A DNA stretch of 64,000 bases from NCBI RefSeq assembly GCF_003319105.1, contig NZ_QOHH01000001.1:310001-374000 (forward strand), in the 5' to 3' direction. The translations under genes were made by a program, and so were the position numbers. Below, in pieces: positions 42,330 to 50,822 of this stretch. Numbering within the stretch: position 1 is the first letter of the stretch; each line of letters begins with the position of its first letter. This DNA comes from Blastococcus sp. TF02-09 (GTDB lineage: Bacteria; Actinomycetota; Actinomycetes; Mycobacteriales; Geodermatophilaceae). Under the pieces are notes generated by a model that did no database searches, was not told the origin of the DNA, and saw only the letters and a list, made by a program, of their open reading frames with translations.

Positions 42330-43096
42330 GCGAGCACGACCTCGACGCCGGCCTTCTCCAGCTCGGCGACGACCGTGGGATCGGCCCCCTCGTCGGTGAC
42401 CAGGACGTCGACGTCCTCGATCGCGGCGTAGCGCACCAGGTGCTCGCGGCCCAGCTTGCTGCTGTCGGCGAGCACGACCACGCGCTGGCCGGCCCGCACG
42501 ATCGCCCGCTTCACGGAGGCCTCGGCGTCGTCGGGGGTGGTGAAGCCGTGCCCGGGCGTGATGCCGTTCGCGCCCAGGAAGGCGACGTCGACCCGCAGCT
42601 CGTCCAGCGCCCGGACGGTCGTCTCGCCGACCGCGCACTGCGTGACGCCGCGCACCCGGCCGCCCAGCACGTGCAGGGTGACGCCTGCCGTGACCGACAG
42701 CCGGGAGGCGATGGGCACCGACGACGTCACGGCGAGCAGCCGGCGGTCGGCGGGCAGGAGTTCCGCGAGGCCGGCCGTCGTGGTGCCGCCGTCCAGGACG
42801 ATGCTGCCGTCGGCGCCGGGCAGGAGCGCGAGTGCCGCGGTGGCGATGGCCCGCTTCTGCTCGCTGCGCGAGCGGTGGCGCTCGCCGAGACCCGGTTCGA
42901 CGAGCGTGAGGGCTCCGGCGGGCACCGCCCCGCCGTGGACGCGGCGCAGCATCCCGGCGCGCTCGAGGACGGCGAGGTCGCGGCGCACCGTCTCGGTCGT
43001 TACGCCGAACTCCTCGGCCAGCGCGGTCACCGCGAGCCGTCCCCGGTCGGCGACGCGGGCGGCGATCGCCTGTTGGCGCTCCTCGGGATAGAGCAC
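42326..43096 (-). CDS. fruR: DeoR-family regulator of fructose PTS
   Basis: 256 residues, GTG start. N-terminal DeoR helix-turn-helix (VTALAEEFGVTTETVRRDLAVLE, about 23-45) and a C-terminal sugar-phosphate sensor domain (IVLDGGTTTAGLAELL; EDVDVLVTDEGAD). Likely effector is fructose 1-phosphate. It is first in the fructose unit and divergent from ptsI across a region with clear repeats. Confidence 0.93.
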   Translation of the reverse strand: MLYPEERQQAIAARVADRGRLAVTALAEEFGVTTETVRRDLAVLERAGMLRRVHGGAVPAGALTLVEPGLGERHRSRSEQKRAIATAALALLPGADGSIVLDGGTTTAGLAELLPADRRLLAVTSSVPIASRLSVTAGVTLHVLGGRVRGVTQCAVGETTVRALDELRVDVAFLGANGITPGHGFTTPDDAEASVKRAIVRAGQRVVVLADSSKLGREHLVRYAAIEDVDVLVTDEGADPTVVAELEKAGVEVVLA

Positions 43097-43166
43097 GCTG
43101 TCCTCCGGGGTCGCGGTGGGATGTCCGACCGTGTGGCTTTGGCGTTGTGGTTGTGTTGTTCTACGT

Positions 43167-43199
43167 CTGTTTCATTGACAAGTCAACACTGTTTCGTGA
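43167..43199. promoter_or_regulatory. Direct repeats and palindrome in fruR/ptsI promoter
   Basis: CTGTTTCATTGA at 43167-43178 and CTGTTTCGTGA at 43189-43199 are direct repeats 22 bp apart, about two helix turns. Between them lies the palindrome TTGAC-AA-GTCAA at 43175-43186. The whole stretch is AT-rich against its surroundings. This is the expected layout for a DeoR/FruR operator controlling both fruR-K-A-ptsH and ptsI. Confidence 0.65.
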
Positions 43200-43248
43200 C
43201 CCTGATCACCAGACCGGCCCGCTCGCCACCCTCTCTGTGGAGGTCTCC

Positions 43249-44946
43249 ATGTCGACCACCGTCTCCTCGCCCGCGACCACCGGTCCCGCCGTTCTCACGG
43301 GCACGCCCGTGGTGCCGGGGGCCGCCGTCGGGCCGGTCGTGCGCCCGGCCGGAGCCGTCCGGCTCCCCGAGGAGCAGGGGACGCCCGTCCCGGAGGCGGA
43401 CCGGGAGGCGGAGAAGGCCCGGTACGGGGCCGCGGCCGAGGTCGTGGCCGAGCGGCTCACCACCCGCGCCGCGGCCGCCACCGGGGTCAGCGCCGAGGTC
43501 CTGAGCACCACGGCGGGCATCGCCCGCGACCGGGCGCTGCGCACCGTGGCGGAGCAGAAGATCGACGAGGGCGTCCCGGCCCCGCTGGCCGCCGTCCAGG
43601 CGGCACAGCAGTTCGTGGACATGTTCGAGTCGCTGGGTGGCCTCATGGCCGAGCGCGTCCCGGACGTCCGCGACGTCCGCGACCGCATCGTCGCCGAGCT
43701 CACCGGGCAGGGCGAGCCCGGCGTGCCCGCTCCCGAGCAGCCCTCCATCCTGCTGGCCGACGACCTGGCGCCGGCGGACACGGCCGGCCTCGATCCCACG
43801 CGCATCCTCGGTCTGGCGACGCGCCTGGGAGGCACGACCAGCCACACCGCGATCATCGCCCGGCAGCTCGGCCTGCCGTGCGTGGTCGGCGTGGGCGGGC
43901 TGGACGACGTCCCGGTGGGCGCGACCGTGCTCATCGACGGCGAGCAGGGCACGGTGACCGTCGACCCGGAGCCCGAGGAGGCGCGGACGCGGGTCGAGGC
44001 GGCGCGACTGGCCGCCGAGGCGCTGGCCTCCTACGCGGGCCCCGGCCGGACCAAGGACGGCCACGTCGTCCAGGTGCTGGCGAACGTGCAGGACGGAGCC
44101 GGAGCGCGGGCGGCGGCCGGGGCCCACGCCGAGGGTGTCGGGCTCTTCCGCACCGAGCTGGCCTTCCTGGGCCGGGCACAGGAACCTTCGGTGGAGGAGC
44201 AGGCGGCCGGCTACGCCGAGGTGCTCGCGGCCTTCCCGGGGCAGAAGGTCGTCGTCCGGACGCTCGACGCCGGCTCGGACAAGCCGCTGGCATTCGCCAC
44301 CCCGCCGGACGAGGCGAACCCGGCGCTCGGCGTGCGGGGGCTGCGGGTTGCCCGCCGCGATCCCGGGCTGCTCGAGCGCCAGCTCGACGCCGTGGCCGAG
44401 GCGGCCGCCCGGACGGGCTCGACGCCGTGGGTGATGGCGCCGATGGTGGCCACCGTCCCCGAGGCCGCCGCGTTCGCCGCTGCCGTGCGCTCCCGCGGCC
44501 TCGTGCCGGGCGTCATGATCGAGGTGCCGTCGGCGGCGCTGCACGCCGAGCGGCTGCTCGCGCACGTCGACTTTCTGTCCATCGGCACCAACGACCTCTC
44601 GCAGTACGCGCTCGCGGCCGACCGGCTCTCGGCCGACCTGGCCGAGCTCACCGACCCGTGGCAGCCGGCGCTCCTCCAGCTGGTCGCGCTCACCGCCGCG
44701 GCGGGGGAGCGGGCCGGCAAGCCCGTCGGGGTGTGCGGCGAGGCCGCAGCAGACCCGCTGCTCGGGTGCGTCCTCGTCGGACTCGGCGTGACGTCGCTGT
44801 CCTGCGCCACCTCGGCCGTGGCCCGGGTCGGTGCGCGGCTGGCCACCGTCGACCTCGCGACCTGTCAGCGCGCGGCAGAGGCCGCCCTGGCCGCGGACGA
44901 CCCCGCGGCGGCGCGCGCCGCCGCCCGCGCGGTGCTCGCCGGCTGA
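43249..44946 (+). CDS. ptsI: Phosphoenolpyruvate-protein phosphotransferase (Enzyme I)
   Basis: 565 residues, cytosolic first enzyme of the PTS. Phospho-acceptor H199 lies in GGTTSHTAIIARQ. The PEP-binding TIM-barrel half has GLFRTELAFL, RTLDAGSDKP, SIGTNDLSQY and the catalytic Cys region GVCGEAAAD. ATG with GGAGG upstream. Divergent from fruR. Only one fructose-type transport unit is present, so EI and HPr here seem dedicated to it within this window. Confidence 0.95.
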   Translation: MSTTVSSPATTGPAVLTGTPVVPGAAVGPVVRPAGAVRLPEEQGTPVPEADREAEKARYGAAAEVVAERLTTRAAAATGVSAEVLSTTAGIARDRALRTVAEQKIDEGVPAPLAAVQAAQQFVDMFESLGGLMAERVPDVRDVRDRIVAELTGQGEPGVPAPEQPSILLADDLAPADTAGLDPTRILGLATRLGGTTSHTAIIARQLGLPCVVGVGGLDDVPVGATVLIDGEQGTVTVDPEPEEARTRVEAARLAAEALASYAGPGRTKDGHVVQVLANVQDGAGARAAAGAHAEGVGLFRTELAFLGRAQEPSVEEQAAGYAEVLAAFPGQKVVVRTLDAGSDKPLAFATPPDEANPALGVRGLRVARRDPGLLERQLDAVAEAAARTGSTPWVMAPMVATVPEAAAFAAAVRSRGLVPGVMIEVPSAALHAERLLAHVDFLSIGTNDLSQYALAADRLSADLAELTDPWQPALLQLVALTAAAGERAGKPVGVCGEAAADPLLGCVLVGLGVTSLSCATSAVARVGARLATVDLATCQRAAEAALAADDPAAARAAARAVLAG

Positions 44947-45110
44947 CCGCTCTCACTGAGCGCTGGAACGGGGGACGACGCTCGTGCGCGTCCGGGAGAC
45001 CCGGGACCGGTGGACCCGTGTTGCCGCATCTCGCCGGGGGCGCAGGCTGGGTCCGGGGACCAGGCCACGGTCCGCGCGACGACGTCCGGGTGACGGGCGG
45101 GAGGCACTCC

Positions 45111-46166
45111 ATGTGCGACGGCGGTGGCTCCGAGGCGGCGGCCCGTCGGTCCGCTCCCAGACCCGCAGAGGGCCCGGCGGTCGACCCGATCGCGCTCGAG
45201 CCCGTGGACGACGTCGTCGTCACGATGCTGATGGACAACAGCTACGACGGGCTGATGACCGACGTGGGACCCGCCCGGCGCGCCCCGCTCGGCCGTCTGC
45301 CGACCGTGCCCGCACCCCACTTCGAGGAGCGGCGGACCTACCCCGGGCTCATCGCCGAGCACGGATTCTCGGCGCTGGTGACGGTTCGGCGGGGAGAGCG
45401 CACGCACACCCTGCTGTTCGACACCGGGGTCAGTCCGGACGGGGTCGGCCTCAACGCCGAACGGCTCGAGGTCGATGCCGGCGCGATCGAGGCGGTGGTG
45501 TTGAGCCACGGGCACGTGGATCACACCGGCGGGTTCATCGGCCTCGCCCGGATGCGTCGGGGCAGACCGCCGCCGCTGACGGTGCACCCGCTCGTCTGGA
45601 GCCGCCGCCGGTTCGTGACGCCGGGCGGGCCGCCGTGGGAGCTGCCCACTCTGAGCCGCTCCGCACTGGAGGGGGAGGGGTTCACGGTGATCGAGCGGCG
45701 CCAGCCCTCCTTGCTGCTCGACGGCGCCGTCCTCATCACCGGCGAGGTGGACCGGACGACGGACTTCGAACGGGGGCTGCCCTTTCACGAGGCCCACCGG
45801 AACGGCAGATGGGAGCCCGACCCGCTCATCGTCGACGAGCAGGCGCTCGTGGTGCAGGTCCGCGGGAGGGGCCTGGTCGTGCTCACCGGATGCGGCCATG
45901 CCGGTGCGGTCAACATCGCCCGGCATGCCCTTCGGCTCACCGGGACCGATCGCTTGCACGCGATGCTCGGCGGGTTCCACCTCACCGGCCCCGCGTTCGA
46001 GCCGATCATCGAGCCGACCGTGAACGCGTTCGCCGAGCTGGCGCCCGACGTGCTCGTGCCTGCCCACTGCACGGGGTGGAAGGCGCAGAACCGCTTCGCC
46101 GCCGATCTGTCCGACGCGTTCATCCCCAACGCCGTCGGCACGACATACACGTTCTCGGCGGGGTAG
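45111..46166 (+). CDS. Metallo-beta-lactamase-fold hydrolase
   Basis: 351 residues, ATG with GGGAGG upstream, TAG stop. Metal-binding motif LSHGHVDHTGG with further His in TGCGHAGAVN and GGFHLTG. It resembles the MBL-fold group annotated as 7,8-dihydropterin-6-methyl-4-(beta-D-ribofuranosyl)-aminobenzene-5-phosphate synthase-like. A hydrophilic 30-residue N-terminus precedes the domain. It stands alone after ptsI, so no pathway is shown by context. Confidence 0.83.
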   Translation: MCDGGGSEAAARRSAPRPAEGPAVDPIALEPVDDVVVTMLMDNSYDGLMTDVGPARRAPLGRLPTVPAPHFEERRTYPGLIAEHGFSALVTVRRGERTHTLLFDTGVSPDGVGLNAERLEVDAGAIEAVVLSHGHVDHTGGFIGLARMRRGRPPPLTVHPLVWSRRRFVTPGGPPWELPTLSRSALEGEGFTVIERRQPSLLLDGAVLITGEVDRTTDFERGLPFHEAHRNGRWEPDPLIVDEQALVVQVRGRGLVVLTGCGHAGAVNIARHALRLTGTDRLHAMLGGFHLTGPAFEPIIEPTVNAFAELAPDVLVPAHCTGWKAQNRFAADLSDAFIPNAVGTTYTFSAG

Positions 46167-46285
46167 GGCTGCCGTCGCGACGAGCGCTCCCGGGACACGG
46201 GACGGAGATGATTACTGCTCGTGGCTCCGGGGAACACCGCGAGATCCGCTCAGCCCATGCGGCCCGACCGACACCGCAGGGAGTC

Positions 46286-46648
46286 ATGGCCGTGACCTCG
46301 CCCGAACAGCGCACGGAGTGGAGCAGGCTCACCGCCCAGCTGAGTTCCGAGTACCCGGACTACGACGTGACCATCGAGGTGCTCGACCCCGAGATCGGCG
46401 ACAACCAGATGGTGGAGCGGCTGCCGTTCGAGGGCGTCACCTACGACGACAGGGACGACGTGCTGGTGGTCGCCGTCGGAGGCAAGGACCAGCGCTACCC
46501 GGTCGTGCTCCGCCACGTGATCCACCACCCGCGTGACCTGGTGGTCGACCAGAACCCTCAGGGCGCTGCACTGAAGGTCACCGACGAGTCCGGGACGACG
46601 ACGCTGGTCAGCCTGCTCCGACCGCGGGACGGCGGTCAGGCGCCCTGA
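46286..46648 (+). CDS. DUF5335-like small protein
   Basis: 120 residues, ATG with GGGAG upstream. A compact alpha-beta domain with VTIEVLDPEIGDNQMVERLPFEG, YPVVLRHVIHHP and a short C-terminal strand. The pattern fits DUF5335 but recognition is by general appearance. No signal peptide or membrane helix. Function unknown. Confidence 0.65.
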   Translation: MAVTSPEQRTEWSRLTAQLSSEYPDYDVTIEVLDPEIGDNQMVERLPFEGVTYDDRDDVLVVAVGGKDQRYPVVLRHVIHHPRDLVVDQNPQGAALKVTDESGTTTLVSLLRPRDGGQAP

Positions 46649-46952
46649 ACTCCGCACCGTCAGCCGTATCGCAGCAGGTCGCTCCCTGCCGACTCCACCA
46701 ACCGCGCCAGGTGGAGACCATCGCCTCGCGAGGACCGGAGTCCCGGGCAGAACCCTTCTCGTGCTGCCTCTCGAGGACGAGCCCACCATCCGCACCGGCC
46801 TGACCGTCAACCGGGCGGGCCAGCGTGATGCCCGCTGGCGCACAGCGGTGGCGGTTGTGCGTGACGTCATGCGGGTGTTCTTGGGTCCGGGGTGCCGGGG
46901 CCTCCCGGGGCCACCGGTTCACCGGAGACCGGCGGGTATCCGTCGACGCGGC
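46649..46952. other. Gene-free interval
   Basis: Open frames in both directions here have no ribosome site or protein-like pattern. A short G/C-rich palindrome (CCTCGCGAGG) is present but nothing else that I can support. Confidence 0.5.
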
Positions 46953-47582
46953 TCAGCGGGCTCCTGATGCCACGGCGGCGGCTATCGCTCGCGCGTTGGC
47001 CGGCACCGGCACCCCGTCGACCAGCGTGGTGGGGGTAGCGCTGACGCCGCGGGCCAGCGCGCGCTGGGTGACGTAGTCCGCCCACGGCACGTAGGGGTGC
47101 GAGGGCACGCCCTGGACGAAGCCCGGATCGGTGAGGCCCACGCTGGTCCCGAGCTCGACGAGCTGGTCGTCGGTGAGCCCCGGGCCGCCCTCCGGCGGTT
47201 GGTTGGCGAACAGCACCCGGGCGTAGTCCTCGAACCGGTCACCGTCGGAGGCGCACCCCGAGGCGGAGGCGGCGCGCGACGAGTAGTGGTTCGTCGAAGC
47301 GTGATCCAGGAAATCCATCGGGTGGTAGACCAGCGTCGTCCGGCCGTCGGCCGCCATGGCGCGCAACTCGTCCCCCGACGACAGCTCGAAAGCCCGGCAG
47401 AAGGGGCACTGGAAGTCGATGTAGGCGTCCACCACCACCGGTCCGCTGCCCACCACGACGCCGTCGCCCTCGGGTGCAGCATGCGCCGGGACCCGCCGAG
47501 GGGCGGTCGGCACGCCGGCCCTCGGCGCGGTTCGGGCGAGCAGCACGAGGGGGAGTGCGCGCATCCAGAGGGAATGTCTCAC
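46953..47582 (-). CDS. DsbA/thioredoxin-like disulfide oxidoreductase
   Basis: 209 residues from a GTG preceded by GGGAGG. The N-terminus (VRHSLWMRALPLVLLARTAP) is short and moderately hydrophobic and may be a signal or export segment. The DsbA-like thioredoxin fold has C59-P-F-C62 in DFQCPFCRAFE and the cis-Pro region SATPTTLVDGVPV. Predicted extracytoplasmic oxidoreductase of the Thioredoxin_4 group. The next gene, on the same strand, is a His-rich peptide. Confidence 0.82.
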   Translation of the reverse strand: MRHSLWMRALPLVLLARTAPRAGVPTAPRRVPAHAAPEGDGVVVGSGPVVVDAYIDFQCPFCRAFELSSGDELRAMAADGRTTLVYHPMDFLDHASTNHYSSRAASASGCASDGDRFEDYARVLFANQPPEGGPGLTDDQLVELGTSVGLTDPGFVQGVPSHPYVPWADYVTQRALARGVSATPTTLVDGVPVPANARAIAAAVASGAR

Positions 47583-47691
47583 GGTGCCCTCCCTGGGCAG
47601 GGGCACGCCGGGCGCGCGGTGAGCACGCCCGGTCGAAGGGGTGTCGACGGGGAGCCCGCTCCTCAGGTCATCGCCGTCGGCCGGACCTGTC

Positions 47692-47865
47692 TCAGTCCGT
47701 GTCGCCGTGCTCGTCGTAGTGGCCCTCGTGGTCGGCGTGCCGGTGCCCGTCGTGGACGTAGTCCACGTGGTCTCCGTGCTGCACCGTCTCGTGGCCGCAG
47801 CCCGTGCCGTGGACGTGCTGGTGGTCGGCGGACTGGTGTTGGTTGCAGGCGGCCGCAGTGGTCAC
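47692..47865 (-). CDS. Small histidine-rich metal-binding-like protein
   Basis: 57 residues from a GTG with GGAGGAG upstream. It contains 13 His, 2 Cys and many Asp (core HVHGTGCGHETVQHGDHVDY followed by VHDGHRHADHEGHYDEHGD), which is far beyond chance. Similar actinobacterial peptides occur near metal-handling genes. Predicted soluble Zn, Ni or Cu sequestering protein; the metal is inferred. No transporter or metalloregulator gene is adjacent. Confidence 0.75.
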   Translation of the reverse strand: MTTAAACNQHQSADHQHVHGTGCGHETVQHGDHVDYVHDGHRHADHEGHYDEHGDTD

Positions 47866-48309
47866 GCGGTGTCGCCTCCTCCGGAAGCGCTGCGGCGGTG
47901 GCCGGCGTGTGAGGCGCAGCGACGAAGTAGAGGAGCGGGCGGGGGGGGTCACCCGAATCGGCCGTCGCCGACGCTACGCCGCCGCAGAGCCAGGCGCCAC
48001 GGCCTGGTCGGAAGCAGGCCACGAGAACGGCTGGCTCACCAGATCCACGGTGGGGCGGCATCCCATCGGACGTGGCCTGCCCTCGTGAGGCCCGGTGCGT
48101 CGATGTCCCCTCGGTACCGCAGCCGCGCTCCGCCCGACCGCAGCGCAGCGTTGGCCAGACGCTGGGCGGGTGGTGGGATCGCCGTGTGCGCACCTCGTCG
48201 ATCACCTGACTGACATGCGCTTCGACCGCTGCGAGGGCGAGTGGTCATGACCTGACTCCTCGGACCCGCGCGCACGGCGTTGTCGAACCTGTGCGCAGAT
48301 GGAGCCCTA
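47866..48309. other. Mostly non-coding interval with a gene remnant
   Basis: No intact gene fits this 440 bp. The only protein-like signal is the DUF2399-like fragment listed separately. A G-run of nine (around 47941-47949) is present. Confidence 0.5.
48036..48179 (-). pseudogene. Decayed fragment of a DUF2399 (TIGR02679-like) protein
   Basis: In one minus frame about 47 codons read IPPPAQRLANAALRSGGARL then RYRGDIDAPGLTRAGHVRWD and AAPPWIW, followed by a stop. This follows the DUF2399 pattern in which a short helix precedes L-x-Y-H-G-D-F-D-W-P-G-L-x-I-A-N and later G-A-x-P-W-R-M. No start or rest of gene is present. DUF2399 occurs in TIGR02679 and JetD-type proteins of Wadjet-like defence loci. 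No partner genes remain nearby. The assignment is pattern recognition on a short stretch. Confidence 0.45.
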
Positions 48310-49206
48310 TCAGGTCGCGGGCGTCGCGACGCTCTCAGAGGGCAGGTCGTCGTGCGAGGCCGCCCAGGAAGCCAGAAGTTTCAAGGCGTCGGCGGTCGGC
48401 GTGCCAGCGGCGGCGGTGTAGACGTTGAGGTGCAGCCCTGGCGACGACGCGAGCTCCAGCCCCTCGAAGTCCAGGTCGAGCTCGCCGACGACGGGGTGGC
48501 GCAGCCGCTTCTGCCCGCTGCGGTGGAACTTCACGTCATGCTGGGCCCACCGTCGGCCGAACAGCTCCGAGCGGGTGGACAGCTCGCCCACCAGCTCGAT
48601 GAGCGCCTTGTCCCCGGGGTTCTTGCCTGCTTCCAGCCGGAGCATGGCGGCGGCGTCGTTGGCGATCCGGTCGTAGTCGACGAAGAACTCCCGGGCCGCG
48701 TCCGGCTCCAGGTACACGAACCGGGTCGTGTTGGCCGGGCGGCGCGGGGTGGTCAGGACCGGCGAGTACAGCGCCCGGGCCAGCGGGTTCATCGCCACGA
48801 TGTCGTGCCGGCCGTTGCGTACCCAGGCCGGCGCGTCGGTCATCGCGTCCAGCATCTGCTGGACGCCCGCGCGGACCGCGGTCGGCGCGGCGCGCTTGCG
48901 CTGGGCGCCGTGTGCACCGCTCTCGCGCGCGAGGGCGAACAGATGATCACGCTCGGCCTCGTCGAGCCGCAGCGCCTCGGCCAGGGCGTTGAGCACGCTC
49001 TCCGAGGCGCCGGCAAGGCCGCCACGCTCCATGCGGACGTAGTAGTCGACCGAGACGCCGGCGAGCATCGCGACCTCCTCGCGGCGCAGGCCCTTGACCC
49101 GGCGGTTGCCGCCGTAGGCCGGCAAGCCGGCCTGCTCGGGGGTGATGCGGGCGCGTCGGGTGCTGAGGAAGTCGCGGATCTCCGCGTTCAGCTCGGCCTT
49201 GCTCAT
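48310..49206 (-). CDS. XRE-family regulator, MmyB-type
   Basis: 298 residues. N-terminal helix-turn-helix of the XRE class (RRVKGLRREEVAMLAGVSVDYYVRMERGG, within about 30-65) and a C-terminal MmyB-like ligand-binding domain (APAWVRNGRHDIVAMNPLARALY and later FHRSGQKRLRHPVVGELDLDFEGLEL). ATG with GGAG. Divergent from the MFS exporter; a 36 bp motif that recurs twice downstream lies between them, so it is the likely local regulator. Confidence 0.9.
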   Translation of the reverse strand: MSKAELNAEIRDFLSTRRARITPEQAGLPAYGGNRRVKGLRREEVAMLAGVSVDYYVRMERGGLAGASESVLNALAEALRLDEAERDHLFALARESGAHGAQRKRAAPTAVRAGVQQMLDAMTDAPAWVRNGRHDIVAMNPLARALYSPVLTTPRRPANTTRFVYLEPDAAREFFVDYDRIANDAAAMLRLEAGKNPGDKALIELVGELSTRSELFGRRWAQHDVKFHRSGQKRLRHPVVGELDLDFEGLELASSPGLHLNVYTAAAGTPTADALKLLASWAASHDDLPSESVATPAT

Positions 49207-49241
49207 GTCTCCACGGTAGGCAGCCGACGGACCGGCTGGGA

Positions 49242-49277
49242 GGCACTGCCAGTACCCGGAACGACCGGAACTCCCGC
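49242..49277 (+). promoter_or_regulatory. Regulon motif copy 1 (XRE/MFS divergent region)
   Basis: GGCACTGCCAGTACCC followed by a conserved GGAACGACCGGAACTCCCGC. It lies 36 bp upstream of the XRE start and 30 bp upstream of the MFS start. Near-identical copies are found at 50758 and 54657. Confidence 0.65.
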
Positions 49278-49306
49278 ACCCGCTCCGGACGCCGTGCACT
49301 GGAAGC

Positions 49307-50737
49307 GTGCCCCGGAACAGCAAGCCAGGCGCGATCCTGGCCATCATCCTGATCAGCTATTTCATGATCCTTCTGGACAACTCGGTCATCTTCACCGGCC
49401 TGCCCAGCATCCGCGCAGGGCTGGACCTGAGCCCGACCGGCCTGTCCTGGGTCCAGGACGCGTACACGCTGGTCTTCGGGGGTCTGCTGCTGCTGGGTGC
49501 CCGGGCAGGGGACCTCGTCGGACGGCGGCGGCTGTTCGTGATCGGCCTGGGCGTCTTCGGTACTGCGTCACTGCTGATCGGGCTGGCACCGACCGGCTGG
49601 TGGCTGATCGCTGCCCGCGCGCTGCAGGGTGTCGGCGCCGCGATCGTCGCGCCGACGTCGCTGGCGCTGATCACCGCCTACTTCGAGGGCGAGGCGCGCA
49701 CCCGCGCGGTCGCCTGGTACGCCGCTACCGTCGGCATCGGCGCGAGCCTGGGCCTGCTGGTCGGCGGCGCGCTCACCGACCTGATCTCCTGGCGGGCCGC
49801 GTTCCTGGTCAACGTGCCGATCGCCGTCGCCATGATCGTCGGCGCCCGTGCGGTGCTGACCGAGACGCCGCGGCAGCGCGGGCGCTTCGACGTCGTCGGC
49901 GCGCTCTGCGCGACGCTGGGCATGGGCGCGCTGGTGTTCGGGATCATCGAGTCCGGTGAGGCCGGCTGGGGTTCGGCCCGGGTAATCGTGGCGCTCGTCG
50001 TCGGTGTCCTGCTGCTGGCCGCCCTCGTCGTCACCGAGGCGCGGGTGGCGCAGCCGGTGATGCCGCTGCGGCTGTTCGCCAGCCGCGAGCGCAGCGGCGC
50101 CTACGCCGCCCGCGCGCTGTACATGGGCGCGATGATCGGCTTCTTCTTCTTCACCACCCAGCTTCTGCAGGACGCGCTCGGCTTCACCCCGCTGCAGGCC
50201 GGGCTCGGGTTCCTGCCGATGTCGCTGGTCAACTTCGGGGTCGCGCTGGCCATCCCGCGGCTGCGCACCCGCTTGTCCGACGCCGTCCTGCTCGCCGCCG
50301 GCGTGCTGATCACGCTGGTCGGCATGGTCTGGCTGAGCCGCGCCGGCGTCGAGGACGGCTACCTGTCCTCCGTGGCGCTGCCGATGGTGCTGGTCGGTGG
50401 AGGGCAGGGCCTGGCCTTCGCCCCGCTGACCAGCTCGGGCATCGCCGGGGTGGCTTTTTCCGACGCCGGGGCCGCGTCGGGGCTGATCAACACCGCCCAT
50501 CAGCTCGGGATGGCGCTCGGGCTGGCGGTGCTGTCCGCGGTCGCCGCCGGCGCGGGGGCCGGCCTCACCGGCCCGGCGGCCGTGGCCGAGCACGTCGGCG
50601 CCGCGCTGACCGCCGCCAGCGTGCTGCTGGCCGTGGCGCTGCTCGTGGTCCTCGTCGTCCTGGTGCCGGCCGCGCGCAGCCACCGTGAGCAGCGCTCGTC
50701 CGCCGCTGAGCGGCCGGCCGTCCGGGCGGCTGCCTGA
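49307..50737 (+). CDS. MFS drug exporter, DHA2 (14-TMS) type
   Basis: 476 residues, GTG start. Drug:H+ antiporter of the EmrB/QacA group: 14 predicted membrane segments beginning at ILAIILISYFMILLDNSV, with the family loop GARAGDLVGRRRLF after helix 2 and the antiporter motif around helix 5. Followed within 85 bp by the second copy of the XRE motif. Probably exports a toxic compound tied to the redox enzymes of this locus. Confidence 0.88.
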   Translation: MPRNSKPGAILAIILISYFMILLDNSVIFTGLPSIRAGLDLSPTGLSWVQDAYTLVFGGLLLLGARAGDLVGRRRLFVIGLGVFGTASLLIGLAPTGWWLIAARALQGVGAAIVAPTSLALITAYFEGEARTRAVAWYAATVGIGASLGLLVGGALTDLISWRAAFLVNVPIAVAMIVGARAVLTETPRQRGRFDVVGALCATLGMGALVFGIIESGEAGWGSARVIVALVVGVLLLAALVVTEARVAQPVMPLRLFASRERSGAYAARALYMGAMIGFFFFTTQLLQDALGFTPLQAGLGFLPMSLVNFGVALAIPRLRTRLSDAVLLAAGVLITLVGMVWLSRAGVEDGYLSSVALPMVLVGGGQGLAFAPLTSSGIAGVAFSDAGAASGLINTAHQLGMALGLAVLSAVAAGAGAGLTGPAAVAEHVGAALTAASVLLAVALLVVLVVLVPAARSHREQRSSAAERPAVRAAA

Positions 50738-50757
50738 TGGGTACGCACCGGCCGGGG

Positions 50758-50793
50758 GGCACTGCCAGTACCCCGAACGACAGGCACTGCCAG
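50758..50793 (+). promoter_or_regulatory. Regulon motif copy 2 (upstream of aldo/keto reductase)
   Basis: GGCACTGCCAGTACCC, then CGAACGACA, then GGCACTGCCAG: within this copy GGCACTGCC is directly repeated 25 bp apart. Ends 30 bp before the reductase ATG. Matches the copies at 49242 and 54657 over 36 bp. Confidence 0.7.
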
Positions 50794-50822
50794 GCCCGCG
50801 TCGGCGGGCAGAGGCTGGAGTC

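Noticed and set aside
46608-46967. Short open frames on both strands between the DUF5335-like and DsbA-like genes.
   Set aside because: No ribosome site, no protein-like composition, and they overlap each other.
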